In this document: piece by piece, positions 25,572 through 34,595 of the stretch
Layout of the letters: each line of letters begins with the position of its first letter
Position numbering within the stretch: position 1 is the first letter of the stretch
Assembly: GCF_000745015.1 (NCBI RefSeq)
Contig: NZ_JQNA01000002.1
Span: 2,046,001-2,110,000 of the forward strand
DNA length: 64,000 nt
Origin: Burkholderia sp. 9120
Lineage (GTDB): Bacteria; Pseudomonadota; Gammaproteobacteria; Burkholderiales; Burkholderiaceae
Direction of reading: 5' to 3'
Notes under the pieces: model-generated
Database searches by the model: none
Seen by the model: only the letters and a program-made list of their open reading frames with translations
What the model was told of the DNA's origin: nothing
Program-made: the position numbers and the translations under genes

Positions 25572-28556
25572 ATGTGTCGTCCGGGCTACCGGCTCGCGCC
25601 GGCTCGTCTGCTCGAAGCGCTGTCGTCCACCATCGGGCTCGCCATTCTGCTGCCTTGCGACCCCGCGTTCGCGGCTTGCGACAACGTCAATCCGGTCGGC
25701 GGACAAACCGTCACCTGCACCGGCAGCATGCCGAATCCGTCCACTACGAGTGTCACTGCCGCAGCGGGCAGCACCAACGTCACGGTCAACGTGCAGACCG
25801 GCGCGGAACTCGATATCAATGGCAACAATGTCATTCTCGTGCGCGACGGCAGCACCGTGACCAATCTCGGCACGTTGAACGGCAGCGGCGATACCTTTGA
25901 TGCAATGTCCGCGCATGGCGCGAGCGGCGGCTCAGGTCAGAACGTGCTGGTCAACCGCGGCAGCATCACGACGAGCGGCGTCGAGTCGGAGGGCATGTAC
26001 AACGACGCCGCCGCGGTCACGATGTTGAACGACACCACCGGCGTGATCCGCACGAGCGGCGATGAATCGGCAGCGATGCACGATTTCCAGAGTCCCGGCG
26101 GCGGCACCTTGACCAACAACGGCACGCTCGCTACCACCGGCGCCAGTTCACCCGGCATGGCCGCGTTGACGAACAACGACACGCTCGTCAATAACGGCAC
26201 GATCACGACCACCGGCGCGGGATCGTATGGCATACGGACGAACGGCAATGCGGTCGGCGGTCCCGGCAACAACGTGATCGTCAACCACGGCACGATCGAC
26301 GTTTCCGGCGCGGACGCCCATGGCATCGTGTCGTCGGATACGGCGCCGGGCGTCGTCACGAATACCGGCTCAATCACCGCACAGGGCGTGGGGGGCGCCG
26401 GCGCGATCTTCTCCGGCAACGTCACGCTGAACAACGCGGCCGGCGCGAGCATCGTCAGCCAGCAAGCCAACGCGATCGTCGCCAATGGCGGCGGCACGTT
26501 CAACAACGCCGGCACGATCTCCGGCGCGATCAACGCGATCGCTTTCGCGAATGCCGGTGCGACGATCAACAACAGCGGTTCGATCGTCGCGGCGACGAGT
26601 CAGGCGATCAGTTCCATCGGCACGTTCAATATCGTCATCAACAACACCGGCACCATCGCGGGCGGCAACGGCCGCGCGATCTGGACCGACAGCGGCAACG
26701 ACACGTTCAACTGGAGCGGCGGCACCGTCACGGGCTTCGTGCGCTTCAGCGCAGGCGACGACACCGCCACGCTCACCAACCTCACTGACGCGAATCTGAG
26801 CGGCGTGCCGAGCTTCGACGGCGGCCCCGGCAACGATCTGCTGACGTTCGATCGCACGTCCGCGAGCGGCGTGAGCCGCTTTATCGATTGGGAAACCGTC
26901 AATGTGATCAACGGCAGCCAGTTGACGCTGGACAGTCAGGGACTCACGCTCGGCGATAGCGGCACGCTGACCGGCACGCTCAACGTCGACGCGACCAGCA
27001 CCTTGTTCGCGGGCGGGCTGGCGAGCGCGGTGACGATTGCGCCGGCGGTCGCCGGACAACTCGTCACGGTGACCAATGCGGGCACGTTCGATCTGACCAA
27101 CGGCGGCGCGAATACGCAGGCCGTGCTGGTGATCGATGGCAACTACACCGGGCTCAATGGACGGCTGCTGCTGCAAAGCGTGCTCGGCGGCGACGGTTCA
27201 CCGAGCGGCAAGCTGGTGATCGCGCAGGGGGTGGGGTCGGGGAGTACGACGCTGGGCGTGACTAACGTGGGCGGCAACGGCGGCGCCACGCTCACTGATG
27301 GGATTCTCGTGGTGCAGGCCACCAATGGGGCGACGACGACCGCTAGCGCGTTCACGTTGCCGCGACCGTTGATGGCCGGCGCTTATACGTACTACCTGTT
27401 CAAAGGCGGAGTGAGTGCGGGGACAGGGGATAACTGGTATTTGCGTTCGAGTCTGGCGGCGGCGCCGACGCCAACTCCAACTCCAACACCAACACCAACT
27501 CCAACACCCACGCCCACGCCCGAGTCCGCCGCCGGCCCAATCGCAGCGCCTGGCACACCAGCCCTACCGACCCCACCGCCCGCAGGCGCCGCCCCCACAC
27601 CGCTCTATCGAATGGAAGTCCCCGTCTACGCAGCAGTCCCCGTGCTCACGCGCGAACTCGGCATCGCGCAGATCGGCACCTTCCACGACCGCCAGGGCGA
27701 ACAGTCAATGCTCGACGAAAGCGGCCCGCTGCCCGCCGCATGGGCACGCGTCTGGGGCGAGCACACATCGCAAACCAGCAGCGGCGGCGCAAGCCCGGAT
27801 TTCAGCGGCACCATCAGCGGCGTGCAAGTTGGCCACGATCTCTACGCCGATCGCAGCGCGAGCGGTCATCGCAACCACTACGGTTTTTTCCTGGGCTTCG
27901 CTCGTGCGCAAGGCGATGTGAACGGCTTCGCGCTCGGCTTTCCCGATCTGTCGGCCGGGCATCTGGCGATCAACGCGTACAGCGTCGGCGCGTACTGGAC
28001 GCACATCGGTCCGGGCGGCTGGTACACCGATGCAGTCGCCATGGGCAGCGCGCTGACGCTCGATCCGATGTCGAATCAGGGCCTCGGCGCGAGCACGCAT
28101 GGTCACGCGATCACGACGTCGCTCGAAGCCGGTCTGCCGATTCCGTTGCGTGCGAATCTGAGCCTCGAACCGCAGATGCAATTGATCTGGCAGCATGCAT
28201 CGATCGACGATCTCAACGACGGCGTTTCGAGCGTCTCGTTTCACTCGGCCAATGGCTTCGTGGGACGACTCGGCTTGCGTCTGCAAGGCGCGTTCGAAGG
28301 CGCTGGCGTGCAATGGCAACCGTATTTGCGGGCGAATTTGTGGCGCTATTTCAATGGCACCGACAGCGTGACTTACGCGGGCAGCACGGTGATTCCGTCG
28401 AATGTCGCGGCGACGGCGGCTCAATTCGGCATGGGGGTCGTCGCGCATCTGAGCGCGCGCGGCAGCGTGTTCGCGGCCGCGAGTTACACGACGAATGTGA
28501 ATGGCGAGCACCGCAGCAGCGTCGAGGGCAATCTTGGGGTGCGCTGGAGTTGGTGA
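25572..28556 (+). CDS. Autotransporter (type Va secretion) with Ser/Thr/Asn-Gly-rich passenger
   Basis: Protein of 994 residues preceded by AGGAGG at 25558. A signal peptide of about 35 residues ends near 'PAFAACD'. The passenger (about 36-630) consists of short beta-helix-like repeats rich in 'NNGTI', 'TTTGA' and 'NAGTI' motifs, typical of adhesin or self-associating autotransporters. A Thr-Pro linker (632-650) leads to the 12-strand barrel domain (about 715-994), which ends in the outer-membrane signature 'GNLGVRWSW'. No protease or esterase motif is visible. The target is unknown; adhesion or biofilm is inference from the repeat type. Confidence 0.9.
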   Translation: MCRPGYRLAPARLLEALSSTIGLAILLPCDPAFAACDNVNPVGGQTVTCTGSMPNPSTTSVTAAAGSTNVTVNVQTGAELDINGNNVILVRDGSTVTNLGTLNGSGDTFDAMSAHGASGGSGQNVLVNRGSITTSGVESEGMYNDAAAVTMLNDTTGVIRTSGDESAAMHDFQSPGGGTLTNNGTLATTGASSPGMAALTNNDTLVNNGTITTTGAGSYGIRTNGNAVGGPGNNVIVNHGTIDVSGADAHGIVSSDTAPGVVTNTGSITAQGVGGAGAIFSGNVTLNNAAGASIVSQQANAIVANGGGTFNNAGTISGAINAIAFANAGATINNSGSIVAATSQAISSIGTFNIVINNTGTIAGGNGRAIWTDSGNDTFNWSGGTVTGFVRFSAGDDTATLTNLTDANLSGVPSFDGGPGNDLLTFDRTSASGVSRFIDWETVNVINGSQLTLDSQGLTLGDSGTLTGTLNVDATSTLFAGGLASAVTIAPAVAGQLVTVTNAGTFDLTNGGANTQAVLVIDGNYTGLNGRLLLQSVLGGDGSPSGKLVIAQGVGSGSTTLGVTNVGGNGGATLTDGILVVQATNGATTTASAFTLPRPLMAGAYTYYLFKGGVSAGTGDNWYLRSSLAAAPTPTPTPTPTPTPTPTPTPESAAGPIAAPGTPALPTPPPAGAAPTPLYRMEVPVYAAVPVLTRELGIAQIGTFHDRQGEQSMLDESGPLPAAWARVWGEHTSQTSSGGASPDFSGTISGVQVGHDLYADRSASGHRNHYGFFLGFARAQGDVNGFALGFPDLSAGHLAINAYSVGAYWTHIGPGGWYTDAVAMGSALTLDPMSNQGLGASTHGHAITTSLEAGLPIPLRANLSLEPQMQLIWQHASIDDLNDGVSSVSFHSANGFVGRLGLRLQGAFEGAGVQWQPYLRANLWRYFNGTDSVTYAGSTVIPSNVAATAAQFGMGVVAHLSARGSVFAAASYTTNVNGEHRSSVEGNLGVRWSW
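27465..27521 (+). repeat. Pro-Thr repeat tract in the autotransporter
   Basis: Nineteen codons alternating CCA/CCC/CCG with ACT/ACA/ACG encode a rigid (PT)n linker between passenger and barrel. The 6-bp period would allow in-frame length variation. Confidence 0.9.
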
Positions 28557-28601
28557 CTCCGGGCGGCCCGTTCCGAATCAGCGCAATCCGAACCGCCCAT
28601 T

Positions 28602-29723
28602 TCAAAACTGATGCCGGATCCCCGCCATCAACCCGATCTGCGTGCCCTTCTGCGCGAGCCCGATACTGTTCACCCCTTGCAGTTGCGCGCCGATCAGATC
28701 GCCGCGATAGACCGCGTAATCGCCTTCCAGATAGACGTCCGTACGCTTCGACAGGTTGTAGTCCGCGACCAGTTGATATTGCCAGGCCGATCCGTCCTGC
28801 GCATGCGTCTTGCCGTCCTGCAGCGTGCGCCAGACGTTGGCGGCGAAGTGCCACACGTTGCCGACCTGCTGCGTGATGCCGCCCATAATCATGCGACGCC
28901 GCGAAAAGTCCGTGTATTTGAGCGCCGTCAGTTCGGGCGCGGTGAACGGCCCGTTGGCGAAATTGGAAAACCCCGCATCGTTCTGATTGACGATATAGCC
29001 CGCCGAAAAGCGCGTCAGATTCCACGTGTACGAACCGCCGAAGGTCCAATCTTTCGCGGCCGCGCCGTTGACCGAATCCTTCGACTCTTCGTACGCCGCG
29101 CCGACGCTGAACGGACCGCCTGCCGGCCCATACGCGGCGGCCGCGCCGATCTGACTGCCGTTCGAATTGCCCGCGTTACCGCCGAATGCGTAGCCTGCCG
29201 CGAACGTGAAACCGTTGTATCTCGCCTGATACTGCACCTGATTGCTGGTCCAGATGCCGCCGGTCATCGTCACTTCGGGCTGGAAGCTGAAATCGTAGGG
29301 GATCCAGGAATTGCTGCCGTAACCGCCGACGGTAATCCCCTCGATCATCACGTTGTATTGCCGCCCGATGATCACCTGCCCGTACGACGCCGAGCGCACG
29401 CCGATCTGCGCTTCGTTGAAAAACGGCAAGGTGGGATCGCTTTGACCGGTGTTGATATAGATGCGGTTTTCGAGCTTGAAAAACGTCGACCAGCCGCCGC
29501 CGAGATCTTCAACGCCCTTCAAACCCCAGCGACTCTGCGTCATGCCGCCGTTGCCCAATCCGAGCGATGAATCGCCGGCCGTGTTCGCATGCGTCAGATA
29601 GCGCACGCTTTCGTCGACCACGCCGTACAGCGTCACGCTAGATTGCGCCTGCGCGATCTGACAGCCGAATGACGCGATGGCCGCGGGCACCAGGGCTGCC
29701 GTCCACCTGCTTACGTTTTTCAT
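28602..29723 (-). CDS. Gram-negative porin (OmpC/Omp32-type)
   Basis: Protein of 373 residues with GAGGAG ribosome site, a signal peptide ending near 'CQIAQAQ', and a 16-strand trimeric porin barrel beginning 'SSVTLYGVVDESVRYLT'. It ends in the outer-membrane sorting signature 'GLMAGIRHQF' with terminal Phe. Burkholderiales carry many such general or substrate-selective porins. It converges with the autotransporter gene and is divergent from the EamA exporter. Selectivity cannot be read from sequence. Confidence 0.95.
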   Translation of the reverse strand: MKNVSRWTAALVPAAIASFGCQIAQAQSSVTLYGVVDESVRYLTHANTAGDSSLGLGNGGMTQSRWGLKGVEDLGGGWSTFFKLENRIYINTGQSDPTLPFFNEAQIGVRSASYGQVIIGRQYNVMIEGITVGGYGSNSWIPYDFSFQPEVTMTGGIWTSNQVQYQARYNGFTFAAGYAFGGNAGNSNGSQIGAAAAYGPAGGPFSVGAAYEESKDSVNGAAAKDWTFGGSYTWNLTRFSAGYIVNQNDAGFSNFANGPFTAPELTALKYTDFSRRRMIMGGITQQVGNVWHFAANVWRTLQDGKTHAQDGSAWQYQLVADYNLSKRTDVYLEGDYAVYRGDLIGAQLQGVNSIGLAQKGTQIGLMAGIRHQF

Positions 29724-30169
29724 ACCGTCTCCTCGTACAGATTCCGCTTTGCGCGGATGAGACTCTTCTGCTTTGGCCGGCGCGAATCGACTGGTGCGCG
29801 ACGGGTGCGCGGCGATTCAGTCGATGCGGCCCGTACGAAAATCCTGACGAAACGCTTGTGGTCGAACCTTAGCGCGAAACGGCAACGGCAAGAAATTAGT
29901 CTGACGTGAGCGCGGCGGAGTGTTGTTAAGACAGCAAAATGCTTGCGGGATGTAAGAAGCACGCGTAGGCGGTGGGGTCATGGGCAGGCGGAAGCAGTGG
30001 GTTTGCTATCGTATGATCTGAATTCAGCCCGGCTTCGCGCTGAATTCGCCGCCAGGCGCTCGCGACTTATCCGTTCGGCTAGCCATTCGGCCGACTATCG
30101 CGATGCCCGCCGAGATCCGATACTGACCGGCCTTCTCCCCGTCTTGTCCTCACCAGTCCGAAATCGCCC
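29724..30169. other. Divergent intergenic region porin / EamA exporter
   Basis: 446 bp without a credible gene. It holds the porin leader and the exporter promoter region. CTGAATTCAG (30018-30027) is a perfect palindrome, and GAATTCAGC (30020-30028) pairs with GCTGAATTC (30039-30047) as a 9-bp stem with a 10-nt loop. No sigma-70 pair is clear. Confidence 0.5.
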
Positions 30170-31102
30170 ATGAGCACTACCGCCTTGCCCGCGCGCCGCG
30201 CCCCCGACAGCTTCGCGATCCTGCTCATGATCGGCTTGTGCGCGATCTGGGGACTCCAGCAGGTTGCCATTAAAAGCACGAATTCAGCGGTGCCGCCGGT
30301 CTTCCAGGCGGGTTTGCGTTCGCTGGTCGCGTCTTTGCTGGTGTGGGGCTGGGCGCGCTCGCGCGGCACGCCGCTGTTTCGCGACGACGGCACGCTGAGC
30401 GCGGGCCTGCTCGCCGGCGTGCTGTTCGCCGCCGAATTCGTGTGTATTTTTCTGGGTCTGACGCTGACCAGCGCGTCGCGCATGGCGGTGTTTCTGTACA
30501 CCGCGCCGTGCTTCACCGCGCTCGGCCTGCACTGGTTCGTGGAAGGCGAGCGGATGCGGCGGATTCAGTGGTTCGGTATTTTCGTGGCGTTCGCCGGCAT
30601 GGCGCTGGCGTTCGCGGACGGCTTCCTGCACAGCCACGCCGCACAAGCCTCAACGCTGAAGGGTATGGCCGGCGACGCGCTCGGCGTGCTGGCCGGTGTT
30701 GCCTGGGCCGCGACCACGGTGGTGGTGCGCGCCACGCGTCTCGCTCAATCGAGCGCCAGCAAGACGCTGTTCTATCAATTGGCGGTGTCTGCGGTGGTGT
30801 TGCTCGCGCTGGCGGTCGGGCTCGGGGAGGCGCACGTCGAAACCGTCACGCCGCTCGCGCTGATGAGCCTCGCCTATCAGGCCGTGATCGTCGCGTTCGT
30901 CAGCTATCTGGTGTGGTTCTGGCTGTTGACGCGCTATATCGCGTCGCGCCTGTCGGTGTTTTCGTTTCTCACGCCGCTGTTCGGCGTGAGCTTCGGCGTG
31001 CTGCTGCTCGGTGAGTCGTTCAGCCTGCGCTTCCTGATGGCCGCGGCGCTGGTGCTGGTGGGTATCGCGCTGGTCAATGCGCCAGCGCGACGGGTGACGT
31101 AA
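30170..31102 (+). CDS. DMT-superfamily EamA exporter
   Basis: Protein of 310 residues with ten hydrophobic helices in two EamA repeats (about 15-150 and 165-305), the layout of drug/metabolite transporters. The start is supported by position only; the ribosome site is weak. Members export amino acids, purines or other metabolites, and the substrate is not predictable here. It converges on rsmA with a 37-bp gap. Confidence 0.9.
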   Translation: MSTTALPARRAPDSFAILLMIGLCAIWGLQQVAIKSTNSAVPPVFQAGLRSLVASLLVWGWARSRGTPLFRDDGTLSAGLLAGVLFAAEFVCIFLGLTLTSASRMAVFLYTAPCFTALGLHWFVEGERMRRIQWFGIFVAFAGMALAFADGFLHSHAAQASTLKGMAGDALGVLAGVAWAATTVVVRATRLAQSSASKTLFYQLAVSAVVLLALAVGLGEAHVETVTPLALMSLAYQAVIVAFVSYLVWFWLLTRYIASRLSVFSFLTPLFGVSFGVLLLGESFSLRFLMAAALVLVGIALVNAPARRVT

Positions 31103-31139
31103 CGAGGTAGACCTGAGCTCGCTAGCGTGCCGCGACGGT

Positions 31140-32009
31140 TCAGGAGGCATCGCCGTCGCTCGCCGCTGCACGCTGCGACGGCCTGGCCGCCGCGACGATC
31201 TGCGCCACGCGCACGTATTCGGCAACCGACACGTCTTCGGCGCGACGTTGCAGGTCGAAGCCGAGCGCCTCGAAGTCCACTGAATCGCGAAACGCGGCCA
31301 GCGTATTGCGCAACATCTTGCGGCGCTGCGAGAACGCCGCCGTCACCACTTCGCCGAGCACGCGCTGGTCGACCGGCGTCAGCTCCTTCTGCTCGTACGG
31401 AATCATCCGCACGATCGCCGAATCCACCTTGGGTGGCGGATTGAACGACTCGGGCGGCACGTCGAGCTGCTTGTCGATCACGTAGCGATACTGCAGCATC
31501 ACCGAGAGACGGCTGAATGCTTTCGTGCCCGGCTCGGCCACCATCCGCTCGACCACCTCGTTCTGCAGCATGAAGTGCTGATCGATCACGCAAGGCGCGA
31601 ACGAGGTCAGATGAAACAGTAGCGGGCTCGAAATGTTGTACGGCAGATTGCCGACAATCCGCAGCGACGCTTTTTCACCCGGCGCGGCCAGCGAACCGAA
31701 GTCGAACGCGAGCGCGTCGCCCGCGTGCAGTTCGAGCAGATCGCCGAATTTCGTCTTCAGACGGCCGATCAGATCGCGGTCCAGTTCAACGGCGTGCAAC
31801 GGCGCTTCCGGCGTGGCCAGACGCTCGATCAGCGGCTCGGTGAGCGCGCCGAGGCCCGGCCCGATTTCGACCATGCGCTCGCCGCGTCGCGGCTGGATGA
31901 CGTCGACGATCGAATCGATCACGCCCATGTCGACCAGAAAGTTCTGACCGAAACGCTTGCGCGCGATATGACCTTGGTGCCGGCCCTGTTGCTGTCTGCT
32001 GGTGGACAT
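31140..32009 (-). CDS. rsmA: 16S rRNA dimethyladenosine transferase
   Basis: Protein of 289 residues with the SAM motif '[13 protein letters not shown]' and the catalytic 'NLPYNIS' (motif IV). RsmA (KsgA) makes m6,2A1518 and m6,2A1519 near the 3' end of 16S rRNA. It is the last gene of the lptD-surA-pdxA-rsmA run, the same order as in E. coli. There is a 132-bp gap after pdxA, longer than others in the run. Confidence 0.97.
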   Translation of the reverse strand: MSTSRQQQGRHQGHIARKRFGQNFLVDMGVIDSIVDVIQPRRGERMVEIGPGLGALTEPLIERLATPEAPLHAVELDRDLIGRLKTKFGDLLELHAGDALAFDFGSLAAPGEKASLRIVGNLPYNISSPLLFHLTSFAPCVIDQHFMLQNEVVERMVAEPGTKAFSRLSVMLQYRYVIDKQLDVPPESFNPPPKVDSAIVRMIPYEQKELTPVDQRVLGEVVTAAFSQRRKMLRNTLAAFRDSVDFEALGFDLQRRAEDVSVAEYVRVAQIVAAARPSQRAAASDGDAS

Positions 32010-32141
32010 CGAAGAAACGCTAAAGAAAGAGAACTGCTTGAAGAAAAGGAACTGGCGCGAATCGCGCCAGCCTCAGGCAACACCGCAGGCGCGCGGCGAG
32101 TCGTGCAACCATTGCGCGGCCAGCCGCGCAATGACGCCGAA

Positions 32142-33152
32142 TCAGCCCGCGCGGCGGTGCTGCGCCATCGACACCGCCGTGTCGATCGCGGCGATCAGGC
32201 TGCCCGCGTCGGCGCGGCCGGTGCCGGCCAGATCGAGCGCGGTGCCGTGATCGACCGAGGTGCGGATAATCGGCAAGCCGAGCGTGATATTGATGCCTTC
32301 GCCGAATGTAGCGTATTTCAGCACCGGCAGGCCCTGATCGTGGAACATGGCCAGCACGCAGTCGGCCTGCTCCAGATAACGCGGCTGAAACAGCGTGTCG
32401 GCCGGATACGGACCGGGCGCGTCGATGCCCTGCTCGTTCGCGAGTTTCAGCGCCGGCGTGATGACCTCGATTTCCTCGCGACCCAGGTAGCCGTTTTCGC
32501 CCGCATGCGGGTTCAGCCCCGTCACGAGAATACGCGGCGCCGGCAAGCCGAAGTGATGCCGCAGATCGTGATCGATAATGCGCAGCGTCTCGACAATACC
32601 GTCGACGGACAAGGCTGCGGACACGTCCTTGAGCGGCAGATGCGTGGTCGCGAGCGCGACGCGCAGCGGACGCTTGCCGGAGCCGGCCAGCATCATCACC
32701 ACGCGCGGCGTGTGAGTGCGCTCGGCCAGATATTCGGTGTGGCCGGTGAACGGCACACCGGCGTCGTTGATGGTGCTTTTTTGCAGCGGCGCCGTGACGA
32801 TCGCGTCGAAGGCGCCGGCTACCGCGCCGTCGATCGCGCTGTCGAGCAGGTCGAGCACGTAGCGGCCGTTGGCCGCGTCCAGCTTGCCTGCCTGCACCGG
32901 CACGCCGAGCGGCTGGTGCTGCATACGCACGCGTTTGCCGTCAGCCAGCAACGCGTTCCAGTCGACGCCCACGGCGTGCGCGCGTTCGGCGAGCAACGCC
33001 GCGTCGCCCAGCACGGTGAACTGTGCGCCGGGCCAGTGGGTCGCCGCGCCGGCGAGAGCCTGCGCGGTCAGTTCAGGGCCGACGCCGGCCGGTTCGCCGG
33101 TCGTGATCGCGATCTGCAACGGCAAGCCGGCGGACTGGGCGGCGTTTGTCAT
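32142..33152 (-). CDS. pdxA: 4-hydroxythreonine-4-phosphate dehydrogenase
   Basis: Protein of 336 residues in the PdxA family: '[18 protein letters not shown]' at the N-terminus and the metal-binding region with 'HTEYLAE', '[13 protein letters not shown]' and '[18 protein letters not shown]'. It oxidises 4-phosphohydroxy-threonine in pyridoxal 5'-phosphate synthesis. It lies 5 bp after surA. Confidence 0.97.
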   Translation of the reverse strand: MTNAAQSAGLPLQIAITTGEPAGVGPELTAQALAGAATHWPGAQFTVLGDAALLAERAHAVGVDWNALLADGKRVRMQHQPLGVPVQAGKLDAANGRYVLDLLDSAIDGAVAGAFDAIVTAPLQKSTINDAGVPFTGHTEYLAERTHTPRVVMMLAGSGKRPLRVALATTHLPLKDVSAALSVDGIVETLRIIDHDLRHHFGLPAPRILVTGLNPHAGENGYLGREEIEVITPALKLANEQGIDAPGPYPADTLFQPRYLEQADCVLAMFHDQGLPVLKYATFGEGINITLGLPIIRTSVDHGTALDLAGTGRADAGSLIAAIDTAVSMAQHRRAG

Positions 33153-33157
33153 GACGA

Positions 33158-34513
33158 TTACTGCACGCTCGCCAGCGTGGGCTTCACTTCCACATACGCG
33201 GTGTCGCGCAGTTCACGCAGCCAGTCGGCGTAAGCCTGTTCGGCCTTGCGCTGACCGATGGCCTGGCGCGCCAGATCCATCTGCTGCGCGACCGAGCCTT
33301 CGGCGTCGCGGCGGCCCAGCACCTGGATCAGGTGATAGCCGTACTCGCTGCGCACCGGGTCGCTGATCTGACCGTCCTGCAGGTTGTTCATTGCGCGCTC
33401 GAATTCCGGCACCGTCTCGCCCGGGCTGATCCAGCCGAGGTCGCCGCCTTGCGACGACGAACCGTCTTGCGAGTAGGTGTGCGCGAACTTCGCGAAGTCG
33501 CCGCCCGCGGCGATCTGGTTCTTGATTTCGAGCAGCTTCTGGCGCGCTTGCGGCTCCGACATACCGTCGCCGACGCGCAGCAGAATGTGGCGCACATGCG
33601 TCTGCACCAGCTTCGGCGCATCCGAGCTCGAGCCCTGACCGGCGCGGCGATCGACCAGGCGCACGACTTCGAAACCGTCGCTGGTGCGGATCACGTCCGG
33701 ATTGATTTCGCCCGGGCGCAGCGTGGAAGCGGCCTTCGCGAACTCAGGCGGCAGCTTCGAAGGCTGCTGGTAACCGGTATCGCCGCCTTTGGACGCGTCC
33801 GGCGCTTGCGAATTGGCCTTCGCGAGCTTTTCGAAGTTCGCGCCGCCCTTGGCTTCGGCGAGCAACGCCTGGGCCTTTTTCTGCGCCGCTTCGATGTCGG
33901 TTTCCGACGCGTTCAGCGGCGCCTTCAGGAAAATGTGCTGCATATGCAGATCGCTCTGCAGGCCGGCGTTCGGGCCACGCTGACTGGCGATGTAGTTCGC
34001 GACTTCCGCGTCCGACACCACGACCTTGCTGTCCACTTCTTTCTCGCGCAGACGCGAGAGCGTCAGTTCGGTGCGCGCGTCGTTCGTGAACGTGGTCCAA
34101 GGCACGCCTTGCGCCTCGATCCGCGCGCGGTACATCTCGAGCGACATGTTGTTCGATTGCGCGAGGCGTTCGAGCGTTTTCTGCACGGCGGCGTCGTCGA
34201 TGTTGATGCCGTCTTCTTTCGCCTTCTGCAACTGGATGCGTTCCAGCACCATCTGGTTGAGCACCTGCTGGCGCAACTGGTCCAGCGGCGGGACCGGCGC
34301 GTTCTGCTGGTTCAGCCGACGCGTGATCAGGCCCATGCGGTCGTCCAGCTCGCGCCGCGTGATGACACCGTTGTTGACCACTGCGGCAATGGTATCGACC
34401 GTCTGGCCGCTACCGCTGCTGGCCAGCGCCTGCGCCTGAACCGGCGCAACCGACAGGAAAGACGCCGCGGCGGCGAGACCGGCCGCAAGCGTTGCCAAGC
34501 GAAGCTTTTTCAT
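33158..34513 (-). CDS. surA: Periplasmic chaperone / peptidyl-prolyl isomerase SurA
   Basis: Protein of 451 residues from the ATG at 34513, where a signal peptide starts ('[20 protein letters not shown]', cleaved near 'PVQAQA'). The SurA N-terminal domain (about 35-155) is followed by two parvulin (PpiC) domains (about 170-290 and 305-410) and a C-terminal helix. SurA escorts outer-membrane proteins, including LptD, to the BAM complex. Its gene directly follows lptD as in enterobacteria. Confidence 0.96.
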   Translation of the reverse strand: MKKLRLATLAAGLAAAASFLSVAPVQAQALASSGSGQTVDTIAAVVNNGVITRRELDDRMGLITRRLNQQNAPVPPLDQLRQQVLNQMVLERIQLQKAKEDGINIDDAAVQKTLERLAQSNNMSLEMYRARIEAQGVPWTTFTNDARTELTLSRLREKEVDSKVVVSDAEVANYIASQRGPNAGLQSDLHMQHIFLKAPLNASETDIEAAQKKAQALLAEAKGGANFEKLAKANSQAPDASKGGDTGYQQPSKLPPEFAKAASTLRPGEINPDVIRTSDGFEVVRLVDRRAGQGSSSDAPKLVQTHVRHILLRVGDGMSEPQARQKLLEIKNQIAAGGDFAKFAHTYSQDGSSSQGGDLGWISPGETVPEFERAMNNLQDGQISDPVRSEYGYHLIQVLGRRDAEGSVAQQMDLARQAIGQRKAEQAYADWLRELRDTAYVEVKPTLASVQ

Positions 34514-34595
34514 GATTGCCACAGATACTCCAATGATGTCGGGCGCGCCTGGCCCGTCTTTTCGCATTCTATAAAACGATCGCGACCGAACCGCG

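Noticed and set aside
27465..27521. Possible phase-variable tract in the autotransporter
   Set aside because: The 6-bp period also keeps the frame and the tract encodes an ordinary Thr-Pro linker.
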